In this document: one piece after another, positions 24,507-32,810 of the stretch
Position numbering within the stretch: the stretch's first letter is position 1
Layout: each line of letters starts with the position of its first letter
Source of the DNA: an uncultured bacterium
Lineage (GTDB): Bacteria > Bacteroidota > Rhodothermia > Rhodothermales > UBA10348
Direction: 5' to 3'
Assembly (NCBI GenBank): GCA_943788505.1
Contig: CALSQR010000001.1
Location: 1,315,001 to 1,379,000, forward strand
Length of the DNA stretch: 64,000 nt
Notes under the pieces: generated by a model
The model's input: the letters and a program-made list of their open reading frames with translations, nothing else
The model's database searches: none
Told to the model about the DNA's origin: nothing
Position numbers and translations under genes: made by a program

Positions 24507-26225
24507 ATGGCCAAAGTCACAATTGACAACCAGACATTCGAATTTGAGGGGCAAGAAAAGCTTCTCCAGTTCTGCTTGGACCACGGCGTAGACCTTCCTC
24601 ACTTCTGCTATCATCCTTCGATGTCCGCACCGGCCAACTGCCGCCAGTGTCTTGTCGAAGTCGGAATGCCGCAGATGAACCGAGAAACAGGTCAGCCTAA
24701 CATGGATGAAGATGGCAATACCGTCATCCAATTCATGCCCAAGCTGCAGACTTCTTGCTCCATGCAGATGTCTGATGGAATGGTCGTAAAGACTCATTGC
24801 TCGAGCGAGACGGTAAAACGCGCTCAGAAGGACACTCTGGAGTTCTTGCTAATCAATCACCCGTTGGATTGCCCAATTTGTGACCAAGCTGGACACTGCC
24901 CGCTTCAGAACCAGGCCTACAAGCATGGTCCTGAAGGATCTCGGTTTGAGTTTGAGAAGGTCCACAAGCCCAAGCATATCGATCTCGGTCCCCGCGTAGT
25001 CCTAGACGGCGAGCGGTGCATCAACTGCACACGATGCATCCGGTTTACGCGCGAAGTCAGTAAGAGCGATCAGCTTACGATCATTGAGCGTGGTGTCAAG
25101 AACTACCCAATGACCCCTCCAGGCGTTGAGTTCGACGAACCCTACTCGATGAACGTGATTGATATCTGTCCTGTCGGCGCACTGACATCAAAGGACCATC
25201 GCTTTAAAGCCCGTATTTGGGAAATGAGCAAGACGGCATCTATTTCTGCCGTCGGCGCGAAGGGTTCCAATTGTGACTACTGGGTCAAAGACAACCTTAT
25301 CCTGAAGGTCACTCCAAGGACCAATATGGATGTGAACGAATATTGGCTAGCCGACGAAGAGCGCGCCGACTATAAGCGTTTTAACGAGGATCGACCGACA
25401 AGCCCGACCGTTTCCGGCGCTGACGTTTCATGGGACATGGCTTGGAAAGCTGCTGCAGACTGTCTCAAAGAAGTCGACGGAAACCGTGTACTCTTCCTCG
25501 GTTCGGCGTATGCCACAGTGGAAGACAATTACCTCCTGTCTCGTCTGGCTGAGGCTGTTGGATCTTCTGCGCCTGTCTATTTGCCACACGTGGAGAATGG
25601 ACATGGCGATGACTGGCTGCGCACCGATGACCGCACGCCGAATGCACAAGGATGCGAGCGTCTTGGAATCCATGCCGTTTCAGCAGATGACTTGAAAGCT
25701 CGTCTTACATCTGGTGAAGTGGACCTTCTCTACGTTATGGAAGACGACCCTGTAGCATCGGGCGCATGTTCTGTTGCTGACCTAGAGGGCATCAAAGTTG
25801 TCCTTCACCACTACAACACGACAAATGCGACGTTGCCAGCAGCAGATGTAGCGCTGCCGGCCGCCACGGCTGTTGAAACGGTCGGTACGTACGTAAATAT
25901 TGACGGTCATGCACAGCGCCTGCGCCCAGCGAAAGCTATTGCAGGAGTAAACCGAACGCTTTCGATGGAAATTGGGAAGTGCCGGGCAGACCGTCACGGC
26001 ACGCCGTTTGACAAGTGGTATACGGAATCGAACCTCGTTAATTGCCACCCAGGATGGGTAACAATTCCGAGCATCGCGGCTGAACTGGGTACAGAAATGA
26101 CCTACAAAGGCCCGAAAGCGATAATGGAAGAAGTCACGGCGTCTGTACTGGCTTTTAAAGGAGCTACGTACGACGCCATGGGAGAAATGGGTGTCCGTCT
26201 AACTGAGGCTGGCGTCACTGCCTGA
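24507..26225 (+). CDS. nuoG: NADH-quinone oxidoreductase subunit G (short form)
   Basis: 572 residues from the ATG at 24507; the frame extends 16 codons upstream into the DUF4920 gene, but MAKVTIDNQTFEFEG is the normal start. Clusters: N1b 2Fe-2S (C34, C45, C48, C84), the His/Cys cluster N5 (HPLDCPICDQAGHC, 118-131), and N4 (C171, C174, C177, C221). A molybdopterin-oxidoreductase-like region follows to the end. It is much shorter than E. coli NuoG (about 900) and appears to lack the cysteines of the extra N7 cluster. Follows the DUF4920 gene by 22 nt. Confidence 0.94.
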   Translation: MAKVTIDNQTFEFEGQEKLLQFCLDHGVDLPHFCYHPSMSAPANCRQCLVEVGMPQMNRETGQPNMDEDGNTVIQFMPKLQTSCSMQMSDGMVVKTHCSSETVKRAQKDTLEFLLINHPLDCPICDQAGHCPLQNQAYKHGPEGSRFEFEKVHKPKHIDLGPRVVLDGERCINCTRCIRFTREVSKSDQLTIIERGVKNYPMTPPGVEFDEPYSMNVIDICPVGALTSKDHRFKARIWEMSKTASISAVGAKGSNCDYWVKDNLILKVTPRTNMDVNEYWLADEERADYKRFNEDRPTSPTVSGADVSWDMAWKAAADCLKEVDGNRVLFLGSAYATVEDNYLLSRLAEAVGSSAPVYLPHVENGHGDDWLRTDDRTPNAQGCERLGIHAVSADDLKARLTSGEVDLLYVMEDDPVASGACSVADLEGIKVVLHHYNTTNATLPAADVALPAATAVETVGTYVNIDGHAQRLRPAKAIAGVNRTLSMEIGKCRADRHGTPFDKWYTESNLVNCHPGWVTIPSIAAELGTEMTYKGPKAIMEEVTASVLAFKGATYDAMGEMGVRLTEAGVTA

Positions 26226-26234
26226 TAATCGACT

Positions 26235-27260
26235 ATGAATCTTGCCTGGTACTGGACTGCTCTGATCGCTTTTGTGATCGTCAACTTCCTACTAATCTCG
26301 GCCTCAGTGCTCGTGTATGCAGAGCGTAAAGTCTCTGGATACATGCAAAACCGACCTGGACCCAATCGTGTGGGACCATTCGGATTCCTACAACCATTCG
26401 CTGACGTGGTAAAGCTGGTGTTCAAAGAGAACATCGTTCCGGCACTGGCTAATCCATTCGTTCATTCGTTGGCTCCAATGATGATGGTGGTTATCGCCAT
26501 GACAGCTGGAGCGCTGATCCCTTTTGCCCACAACGTAGTTATCGCCGACATGGACGTAAGTGTCCTGGTATTGTTGGCCCTTACATCTATTTCCGTATAC
26601 GGAGTTACGCTGGCTGGATGGAGTTCCAACAGCAAGTACTCCCTCCTTGGCGGACTTCGTTCAAGTGCCCAGATGATCTCCTATGAGCTCTCGATGGGAC
26701 TATCAGTACTGTCCGTTGTACTGATCGCTAGCTCATTGAGCTTAACGGAAATTGTAACTGATCAGGCAGGGGGATGGGGTATTCTCGGATGGAACGTCTT
26801 CCGCAATCCGATTGGAGCTATTCTCTTTATTGTCACAGCGTTTGCTGAGACGAACCGGGCGCCGTTTGACCTTCCAGAAGCCGAACAGGAATTGGTTGGT
26901 GGATATCATACCGAGTATTCAGGAATGAAATTCGGGATGTTTTTCCTCGCCGAATACGTGAACTTCTTCATCGCTTCCTTCGTGATCGTAACGCTATTCT
27001 TCGGCGGATACATGCTGCCGTTCGAATCATTGATATTGGCACAGTGGCCCGCATTGGCTGGATCTATTCCGCTGATGATCATGCAGATTGGAACGGTAAT
27101 CATCAAAGCCGGCTTCTTCGCCTACGTATTTATTTGGGTGCGTTGGACGCTACCCCGCTTCAAATATCAGCAGCTCATGACGTTGGGCTGGAAGTACCTA
27201 CTTCCGATCGCTCTAGTAAACGCAATGCTAGTCGCTGTCGGCGTTATGATTTTTTCCTGA
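26235..27260 (+). CDS. nuoH: NADH-quinone oxidoreductase subunit H
   Basis: 341 residues with about eight membrane segments. Connects the peripheral arm to the proton-pumping membrane arm and forms part of the quinone channel. Signatures are ERKVSGYMQNRPGPNRVGPFG near the N-terminus and the loop AETNRAPFDLPEAEQELVGGYHTEYSG. It is the last nuo gene here: nuoI to nuoN do not follow, and rpe comes next 55 nt downstream. Confidence 0.97.
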   Translation: MNLAWYWTALIAFVIVNFLLISASVLVYAERKVSGYMQNRPGPNRVGPFGFLQPFADVVKLVFKENIVPALANPFVHSLAPMMMVVIAMTAGALIPFAHNVVIADMDVSVLVLLALTSISVYGVTLAGWSSNSKYSLLGGLRSSAQMISYELSMGLSVLSVVLIASSLSLTEIVTDQAGGWGILGWNVFRNPIGAILFIVTAFAETNRAPFDLPEAEQELVGGYHTEYSGMKFGMFFLAEYVNFFIASFVIVTLFFGGYMLPFESLILAQWPALAGSIPLMIMQIGTVIIKAGFFAYVFIWVRWTLPRFKYQQLMTLGWKYLLPIALVNAMLVAVGVMIFS

Positions 27261-27315
27261 TCTAACACGTTGAGTGATGCAAGCGAAGGCGAGCATTACG
27301 AAACGATACGGTACC

Positions 27316-27978
27316 ATGCCCATTCTAGCCCCTAGTATTCTTTCTGCTGATTTTTCCAGATTGGGAGATCAATGTCGGGAAGCTGTTTCTGCGGGAGCAG
27401 AGTGGTTGCACGTCGATGTCATGGACGGTCATTTTGTCCCAAACATCACGATTGGCCCTCTTATCGTTCGCTCGCTTCGGCCTCTGGCTGACGAAACCGG
27501 TGCCGTCTTAGACGTACACCTGATGATTGAGAATCCGGACAGGTACGTAGAGGATTTTGCAAAAGCTGGGGCGGATATTATCACTGTCCATGTGGAAGCG
27601 TGTCCTCATCTGCACCGAACCATACAGGCTATTCGAGCAACAGGTGCGCGTGCAGGCGTCACACTGAATCCCGCGACTCCGCTCTCCACGCTGGAGGAGA
27701 TCCTTCCATATGTGGATTTAGTCCTGATCATGTCAGTGAATCCAGGTTTTGGAGGGCAATCTTACATTCCCTCTTCAACGGATAAGATTCGGCGCCTACG
27801 GGCCATGCTTGATGCCATCGGCTCAAAAGCCCATCTTGAAGTCGATGGCGGGGTAAAGGTCGGAAATATAGCCGAAGTGACGAGTGCTGGCGCTGACGTC
27901 ATTATCGCCGGAAGTGCAGTTTTTGGCGGTCAATCGAGCATTTCTGATAATGTATCGAGCCTAAAAGCGGCCTGGTGA
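27316..27978 (+). CDS. rpe: Ribulose-phosphate 3-epimerase
   Basis: About 220 residues from the ATG at 27316, which yields the canonical start MPILAPSILSADFSRLGDQ; 14 upstream in-frame codons are not conserved. TIM-barrel enzyme that interconverts ribulose-5-phosphate and xylulose-5-phosphate in the pentose phosphate pathway. Motifs: HVDVMDGHFVPN (32-43), DVHLMIENP, MSVNPGFGGQSYIP, EVDGGVK and VIIAGSAVFGG. Follows nuoH by 55 nt on the same strand, possibly by read-through. Confidence 0.95.
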   Translation: MPILAPSILSADFSRLGDQCREAVSAGAEWLHVDVMDGHFVPNITIGPLIVRSLRPLADETGAVLDVHLMIENPDRYVEDFAKAGADIITVHVEACPHLHRTIQAIRATGARAGVTLNPATPLSTLEEILPYVDLVLIMSVNPGFGGQSYIPSSTDKIRRLRAMLDAIGSKAHLEVDGGVKVGNIAEVTSAGADVIIAGSAVFGGQSSISDNVSSLKAAW

Positions 27979-27997
27979 CAACTCGAGGCATCACAAT

Positions 27998-28014
27998 CCT
28001 TCGAGAAGGTTTTT
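27998..28014 (+). terminator. Weak intrinsic terminator candidate after rpe
   Basis: CCTT/AAGG with a CGAG loop (27998-28009) is followed directly by TTTTT (28010-28014). A longer alternative pairs CTCGAGG (27982-27988) with CCTTCGAG (27998-28005). The stem is short; position between the convergent rpe and HtrA-like genes supports the call. Confidence 0.35.
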
Positions 28015-28057
28015 ATAATAGCCGATAGGGGGATCGTCGACGGCTAAAGGGGGATTC

Positions 28058-29233
28058 TCAGTTTTCGCTCTTTTGGCTGCCTATAACCATCTCCAACGGT
28101 ACGATTTGTCCATTTCGAATGACTTCGAGTTCGACAACTTCGCCGGGACGATACTCAAACAAATACCCCAGGAAATCCTCCCGCGTATCAACCGCATCGC
28201 CTGAGAAGCTGCGAATGACATCGTAGGGTTTAAATCCAGCCAGATCAGCCGGCGAGCCCAGATCTACTTCTTCTACTACTACGCCTTTGGCCTCTTCGAT
28301 GCCAAGTGCTTGCGCCCATCTAGCTGGTAAGGTGCGTCCTTGAAGGCCTGTATAGTATGCGCGATCAACAAATCCTTTATCCCGCAATTCTTCCAAGACC
28401 CGTACAGCCTTTTCAGCAGGGACGGCAAAACCAATGCCAACGGAGCCTCCCGATTCGGTGAAAATAGCCGTATTTACGCCAATAACACGACCCTCAGCAT
28501 TTAGTAATGGACCTCCTGAATTGCCTCGATTGACGGCAGCATCCGTCTGGATCATATCCATATAGAAGCGATTGTCCTGCGGTTGAAGATCCCTACCTGT
28601 TGCACTCACGACTCCAACGGTTACCGTTGGGTCAGCTGCCTCAAATAGACCGAAGGGATTACCAAGTGCAATAGACCACTCGCCGGCGATCGGGCTACTT
28701 TCCAGCTCGAATTCCAAAAATGGAAGTTGATCTTCCGTATCAACTTTCAGAAGCGCAAGGTCGGTTCCTGGATCTGAGCCTATCAGCCTGGCTTCTCTTT
28801 CCGTTCCATCAGGGAAGGCGATCGTGATCCCTGAGGCACTTCCAGCAACATGATCATTGGTCACTATATAGCCCGAGGAACTGATGACAAATCCAGAGCC
28901 CATTGATTGAACCTGCCGCTCTAGTACGCGACTGCGTTGGCGACCAAAAAAGAAGTCATAAAATGGGTCGTTATACGGATTAGGACTCACTCTGACTTGT
29001 TGGGTCTGCCTGACGTTTACGCTTACCACAGCGGGGGAGGCGGCTTGGACAGCTCTTGTTATGGCTGTCGTTCTGCCGACCATGATTTCGTCCTGCACGC
29101 CCGAGTCAGCCGGACGTTGCTCTGACTTTGAACGGAAACTGTTGTCCGCCTGCTGGTCTTGTGAGCGGACTGGTTGGTCGCAGCCAACTAATAGCGTACC
29201 GAAAATGCAAAGTGCGATCAGTCGTAGACGCAT
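28058..29233 (-). CDS. HtrA/DegP-like trypsin-type serine protease lipoprotein with one PDZ domain
   Basis: About 391 residues from the ATG at 29233, which places a lipobox (LLVGC, Cys18) at the end of the leader. The catalytic triad is visible: His in VTNDHVAGS, Asp in TDLALLKVD, Ser in NRGNSGGPLLN. One PDZ domain follows (about residues 290-385: GRTLPARWAQALGIEEAKGVVV...SPADLAGFKPYDVIRSF). Family members degrade or refold damaged periplasmic proteins. Lipidation and a single PDZ resemble DegS-like or regulatory members more than two-PDZ DegP, so a signalling role is possible. Convergent with rpe. Confidence 0.9.
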   Translation of the reverse strand: MRLRLIALCIFGTLLVGCDQPVRSQDQQADNSFRSKSEQRPADSGVQDEIMVGRTTAITRAVQAASPAVVSVNVRQTQQVRVSPNPYNDPFYDFFFGRQRSRVLERQVQSMGSGFVISSSGYIVTNDHVAGSASGITIAFPDGTEREARLIGSDPGTDLALLKVDTEDQLPFLEFELESSPIAGEWSIALGNPFGLFEAADPTVTVGVVSATGRDLQPQDNRFYMDMIQTDAAVNRGNSGGPLLNAEGRVIGVNTAIFTESGGSVGIGFAVPAEKAVRVLEELRDKGFVDRAYYTGLQGRTLPARWAQALGIEEAKGVVVEEVDLGSPADLAGFKPYDVIRSFSGDAVDTREDFLGYLFEYRPGEVVELEVIRNGQIVPLEMVIGSQKSEN

Positions 29234-29546
29234 CGGATAGGAAAGAATTGAATTAAACAAAAAAGGAAACCCATCTACTCATCAATGGCGCGATAAAAAC
29301 ATAATCCTAGATAGAATCAGGTAGAAGCACCTGCATCGCTTGGCGATGCTCGATAGCTGATACGGGAGCTAACCAAGCCGAGTTTCTATTCAAAAACAAG
29401 GAGTTGCTAAAACGCTTCGCTGCGTACTTTACGCCACTATATAGGCGAGCCTCCATATCTTCTCAGGCGGCATCCAATGGGGTCATGATGCGTTTAACCT
29501 ATACTAGCACCTATCGGACTTCAACTACACCTTTGCCAATCAGGAA
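29234..29546. other. 313-nt non-coding interval between divergent protease and carbamoylase genes
   Basis: No supportable gene. It holds a perfect hairpin GCATCGC-TTG-GCGATGC (29333-29349) without a T tract, and a TATACT box (29500-29505) about 40 nt before the carbamoylase start but no matching -35. It must contain promoters for both divergent genes; I cannot place them with confidence. Confidence 0.5.
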
Positions 29547-30797
29547 ATGTCCAGAATCTCAGCTTCAAGACTGTTATCAAACCTCGACGAACTGGCAACA
29601 ATTGGTTCACTTGAGCACGCTGGCGTTCAACGGCTGGCTTTTTCTGATCTTGATTTGGAAGGACGTAGTTGGGTGGTGAATCGCCTGAAGAAACTGGGAG
29701 TGGAGACTCGAATCGATGCGATCGGCAACCTGTTTGGGGTGTGGAATGCAGAGGCAGACGGTCCCGGCCTGATGATCGGCTCCCATACGGATACAGTTGG
29801 GCGCGCGGGGCGATACGATGGGTCGCTCGGCGTGCTTGCCGCCCTTGAGGTCCTTGAAACCCTGATTGAATCTGGAGAGCGCCCCGCGCGCCCAATCATT
29901 CTAGCATCGTTTGTCAATGAAGAGGGCGTTCGCTTTATGCCCGATATGATGGGTAGTCTTTACCACGTGGGTTCGCTTTCACTGAGCGATGCTCGATCTG
30001 CAGCAGATGCAGACGGTATTACGGTTGGTGAAGAGTGTGATCGCCTGGCCTATACCGGCTCCGCCACCATCGACGATCTTTCCGTCGACACCTTCTTAGA
30101 GTTACATATTGAGCAGGGTCCGCTTCTCGAGCGGGAAGGAATTGACATTGGCGTTGTGACGGGCGTCCAAGGATTGTCATGGTGGGAAGTGACCGTAAAA
30201 GGATCCTCCAATCATGCGGGCACCACACCCATGAACCTGCGGGATGACGCAGGTCTGAAGGCGTCAAAACTCATGACTGCGCTGCGCACACTGCCAAATC
30301 GAATCCCAGATCTTCGTCTGACAATTGGATCAGTACGGTACCATCCAAATCTGGTCAACGTTATTCCAGATACCGTTACGTTTACGGTAGATATGCGTCA
30401 TCCTTCTGAAGAAAAGCTGATTCATGCAGAAAACTACCTTTCGGACCTTTTGTCTGACACTGGCGCCCAGCGGGACGATCCGTCTCGCACCCCGGGTTCG
30501 GAAGCCCGTAGCGACGTTTCGTTCAAGTCACTAGCCCGTGTTTCACCATGTGACTTTGCATCTGAAGTAGTGAAGGCCGTGGAACAAGCGGCAGACGATG
30601 CGGGGCTGACAAGAATGCGCATGATCAGCGGCGCGGGACATGATGCTCAAATTCTACATCGAAGGTATCGTAGCGGAATGATCTTCATTCCAAGTCGAGG
30701 TGGTATTTCCCACAACCCAGAGGAATATTCCGAACCTCGCCACCTAGTTGGTGGTGCCAATGTCCTTCTACAAGCAGTCCTGAGGCTCTCATCTTGA
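29547..30797 (+). CDS. M20-family Zn-dependent amidohydrolase (N-carbamoyl-L-amino-acid hydrolase / allantoate amidohydrolase type)
   Basis: 416 residues, cytosolic. The bimetal site of the hydantoinase/carbamoylase M20 family is present: His80 (GSHTDTV), Asp91 (GRYDGSLGVLAAL), Glu125/126 (FVNEEGVRF), His187 (ELHIEQGPLLE) and the late His in SGAGHDAQ. The dimerisation domain includes GSSNHAGTTPM. Members hydrolyse N-carbamoyl amino acids, allantoate or ureidoglycine; which one applies here is not decided by sequence. No hydantoinase or purine-degradation gene is adjacent. Overlaps the next gene by four bases, indicating one operon. Confidence 0.88.
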   Translation: MSRISASRLLSNLDELATIGSLEHAGVQRLAFSDLDLEGRSWVVNRLKKLGVETRIDAIGNLFGVWNAEADGPGLMIGSHTDTVGRAGRYDGSLGVLAALEVLETLIESGERPARPIILASFVNEEGVRFMPDMMGSLYHVGSLSLSDARSAADADGITVGEECDRLAYTGSATIDDLSVDTFLELHIEQGPLLEREGIDIGVVTGVQGLSWWEVTVKGSSNHAGTTPMNLRDDAGLKASKLMTALRTLPNRIPDLRLTIGSVRYHPNLVNVIPDTVTFTVDMRHPSEEKLIHAENYLSDLLSDTGAQRDDPSRTPGSEARSDVSFKSLARVSPCDFASEVVKAVEQAADDAGLTRMRMISGAGHDAQILHRRYRSGMIFIPSRGGISHNPEEYSEPRHLVGGANVLLQAVLRLSS

Positions 30798-32773
30798 TCA
30801 CCGCCGTTGCACTCCCCATGTTGAACGAGGTAGTTGCCCTGTTCGTGATGAGCGTACTGATGGCGTACGTCTGCTATCGGCTCAAACTCGCACCGGTAAC
30901 TGGATTTCTAGTTGCTGGTGTTTTAATCGGACCCAATGCGCTAGGCCTCGTTCATGACCAGGAACTGGTCGACATGCTTGCTGAAATTGGCGTGATCCTA
31001 CTGCTGTTCACCATCGGCTTGGAGTTCAGCTTGGAAAAAGTCGCTCGTATTCGCCGTGCCATTGTTGTGGGTGGCGGCATTCAAGTGGCATCGACCGTAC
31101 TGATAGTAGCCCTGGTGCTTGTGTTCTTCGGCGTGGCGCCAAACAGCGCTATTTATACGGGATGCCTAATTGCTCTCAGCTCCACGGCTATTGTCCTCGG
31201 ACTCTTGCAAGAGAAGGACGAGACCGATGCGCCGCATGGCAAGCTTTCGCTAGCCGTTCTGATCTTCCAAGATCTGGCGATCGTCGTGATGGTGCTCTTA
31301 ATTCCCCTACTGGCTGGCGGCGATTCAACCGTAACGGACCTTTTGCTGGTCATGGCGAAAGCCCTGGCCGTTATCGCCTCCGTCTTGTTACTGGCCCGCC
31401 GAGGCGTGCCTTGGGTTCTGGAGCATGTGGCCCGAACTAGACGACCTGAGCTATTCTTATTAACCGTCGTAGCCATCTGTTTTGGAACGGCAGCCGTATC
31501 GGCCATGGTGGGTGTAAGCCTGGCCCTCGGAGCATTCTTGGCTGGCCTAATCGTCAGCGAAAGCAAGTACTCGACGCAAGCGATGAGCGAGATACTACCG
31601 CTCAAAACCGTTTTCAATGCCGTGTTCTTCGTCTCTGTTGGCATGCTATTGGATTTCGGGTTCTTCGTGGCCAATCCGCTTATCGTACTGGGCGTTTCTG
31701 TGAGCGTCATTCTGCTGAAGGTGGGTACTACCGCTCTGGGTGTGGCTGTCCTCGGGTATCCAGCGCGAGTCTCATTGACAGTCGGAATTGGTCTTGCCCA
31801 GATTGGAGAATTTTCCTTCGTCCTTGAACGAGCTGGTAGGGCTGTTGGACTGTTTCCGGCCGGAATGGAGTTGGCCGGTGCGCAGACGTTTATTGCGGCA
31901 GCGGTTCTCCTGATGCTGATCACACCTTTTCAGCTCAACTTTGCCCCCAAGATTGCCCGGTTCTTCTATCGAAACCAACCTGAGCCCTCTTCTGACCGAA
32001 AAGCTCGAATGGAAGACCACGTCGTCATTGTCGGCTTTGGAGAAGCTGGTCGAAAATTGACCGGAGTGCTCAAAAATAGAGGTCTTCCATTCTTCGTCAT
32101 CGAATTGAATGCCCAAGCTTCTAGAGAACTGCGGGAAAAGGAAATCCCCTATGTCACAGGCGATGCCCTGCGGTCTCACATCTTGGAAGCTGCCGGAATT
32201 CACACGGCAAAGATGCTAGTTTTGGTACTGAATGACCCTGCAACGGTACCAGGCATTATCAGTCAGGCACGGTTCATGAACCCTTCCGTCCAAATTATTG
32301 CTCGTACGCGATACCTCAGGTCGATGGAGGACCTTCAGAAAAGAGGTGCTGATATCGTGGTCCCCGAAGAACTTGAAACAACAGTTCGCATTTTTTCCCA
32401 TGTGTTAGGCGCGTACATGATTCCAGCAGAAGAAATCGACAGGCAAGTCCGCTTGCTTCGAGATGATGACTACGGTGTCATGCGCGGTAGTATCCAAGAA
32501 GCACACCTGATGGTTCTGCAGGGCCTCGATGAAGATGGCCTCCACACCCGAGCCGTTGCCGTTCGAGAAGGAACTCCTGCCACCGGTCGCACTCTTGCAG
32601 AATTAGCTCTGCGTCGGGATCACGAAATGACCGTTGTTGCCGTCAGACGAGGGCAACGGACCATGGCCAGCCCTTCTGGCGACTTTCGGGTGGAAGTCGG
32701 AGATCGATTAATTATGATTGGACTTGCGGAACGGTTCGCGGCGTGCGCAGATCTTTTTCGACCTTCGACCTGA
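30794..32773 (+). CDS. CPA2-family monovalent cation:proton antiporter with RCK (TrkA) domains, Kef-like
   Basis: 659 residues. About twelve membrane segments (residues 8-390) with family motifs APVTGFLVAGVLIGPNALGL, LLLFTIGLEFSLEKV and GVSLALGAFLAGLIVSES. A TrkA-N/RCK NAD-binding domain follows (DHVVIVGFGEAGRKL), then a TrkA-C domain to the end (TGRTLAELALRRDHEMTVVAVRRG...DRLIMIGLAERF). Exports K+ or Na+ in exchange for protons, gated by nucleotide or thiol adducts in Kef relatives. In an organism with bacillithiol, gating by bacillithiol conjugates is an interesting but untested possibility. TTG start at 30794 overlaps the carbamoylase stop; ATG at 30818 is the alternative. Converges with the S41 protease. 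Confidence 0.9.
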   Translation: MITAVALPMLNEVVALFVMSVLMAYVCYRLKLAPVTGFLVAGVLIGPNALGLVHDQELVDMLAEIGVILLLFTIGLEFSLEKVARIRRAIVVGGGIQVASTVLIVALVLVFFGVAPNSAIYTGCLIALSSTAIVLGLLQEKDETDAPHGKLSLAVLIFQDLAIVVMVLLIPLLAGGDSTVTDLLLVMAKALAVIASVLLLARRGVPWVLEHVARTRRPELFLLTVVAICFGTAAVSAMVGVSLALGAFLAGLIVSESKYSTQAMSEILPLKTVFNAVFFVSVGMLLDFGFFVANPLIVLGVSVSVILLKVGTTALGVAVLGYPARVSLTVGIGLAQIGEFSFVLERAGRAVGLFPAGMELAGAQTFIAAAVLLMLITPFQLNFAPKIARFFYRNQPEPSSDRKARMEDHVVIVGFGEAGRKLTGVLKNRGLPFFVIELNAQASRELREKEIPYVTGDALRSHILEAAGIHTAKMLVLVLNDPATVPGIISQARFMNPSVQIIARTRYLRSMEDLQKRGADIVVPEELETTVRIFSHVLGAYMIPAEEIDRQVRLLRDDDYGVMRGSIQEAHLMVLQGLDEDGLHTRAVAVREGTPATGRTLAELALRRDHEMTVVAVRRGQRTMASPSGDFRVEVGDRLIMIGLAERFAACADLFRPST

Positions 32774-32810
32774 CGAATCGGGCGCTGCCGCAGAGGGAGT
32801 CAAGGACGTA

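Noticed and set aside
31153-31923. 256-codon open frame antisense to the Kef-like antiporter
   Set aside because: Composition is Arg/Ser/Thr/Pro-rich without motifs, as expected for the shadow of a GC-biased membrane-protein gene.
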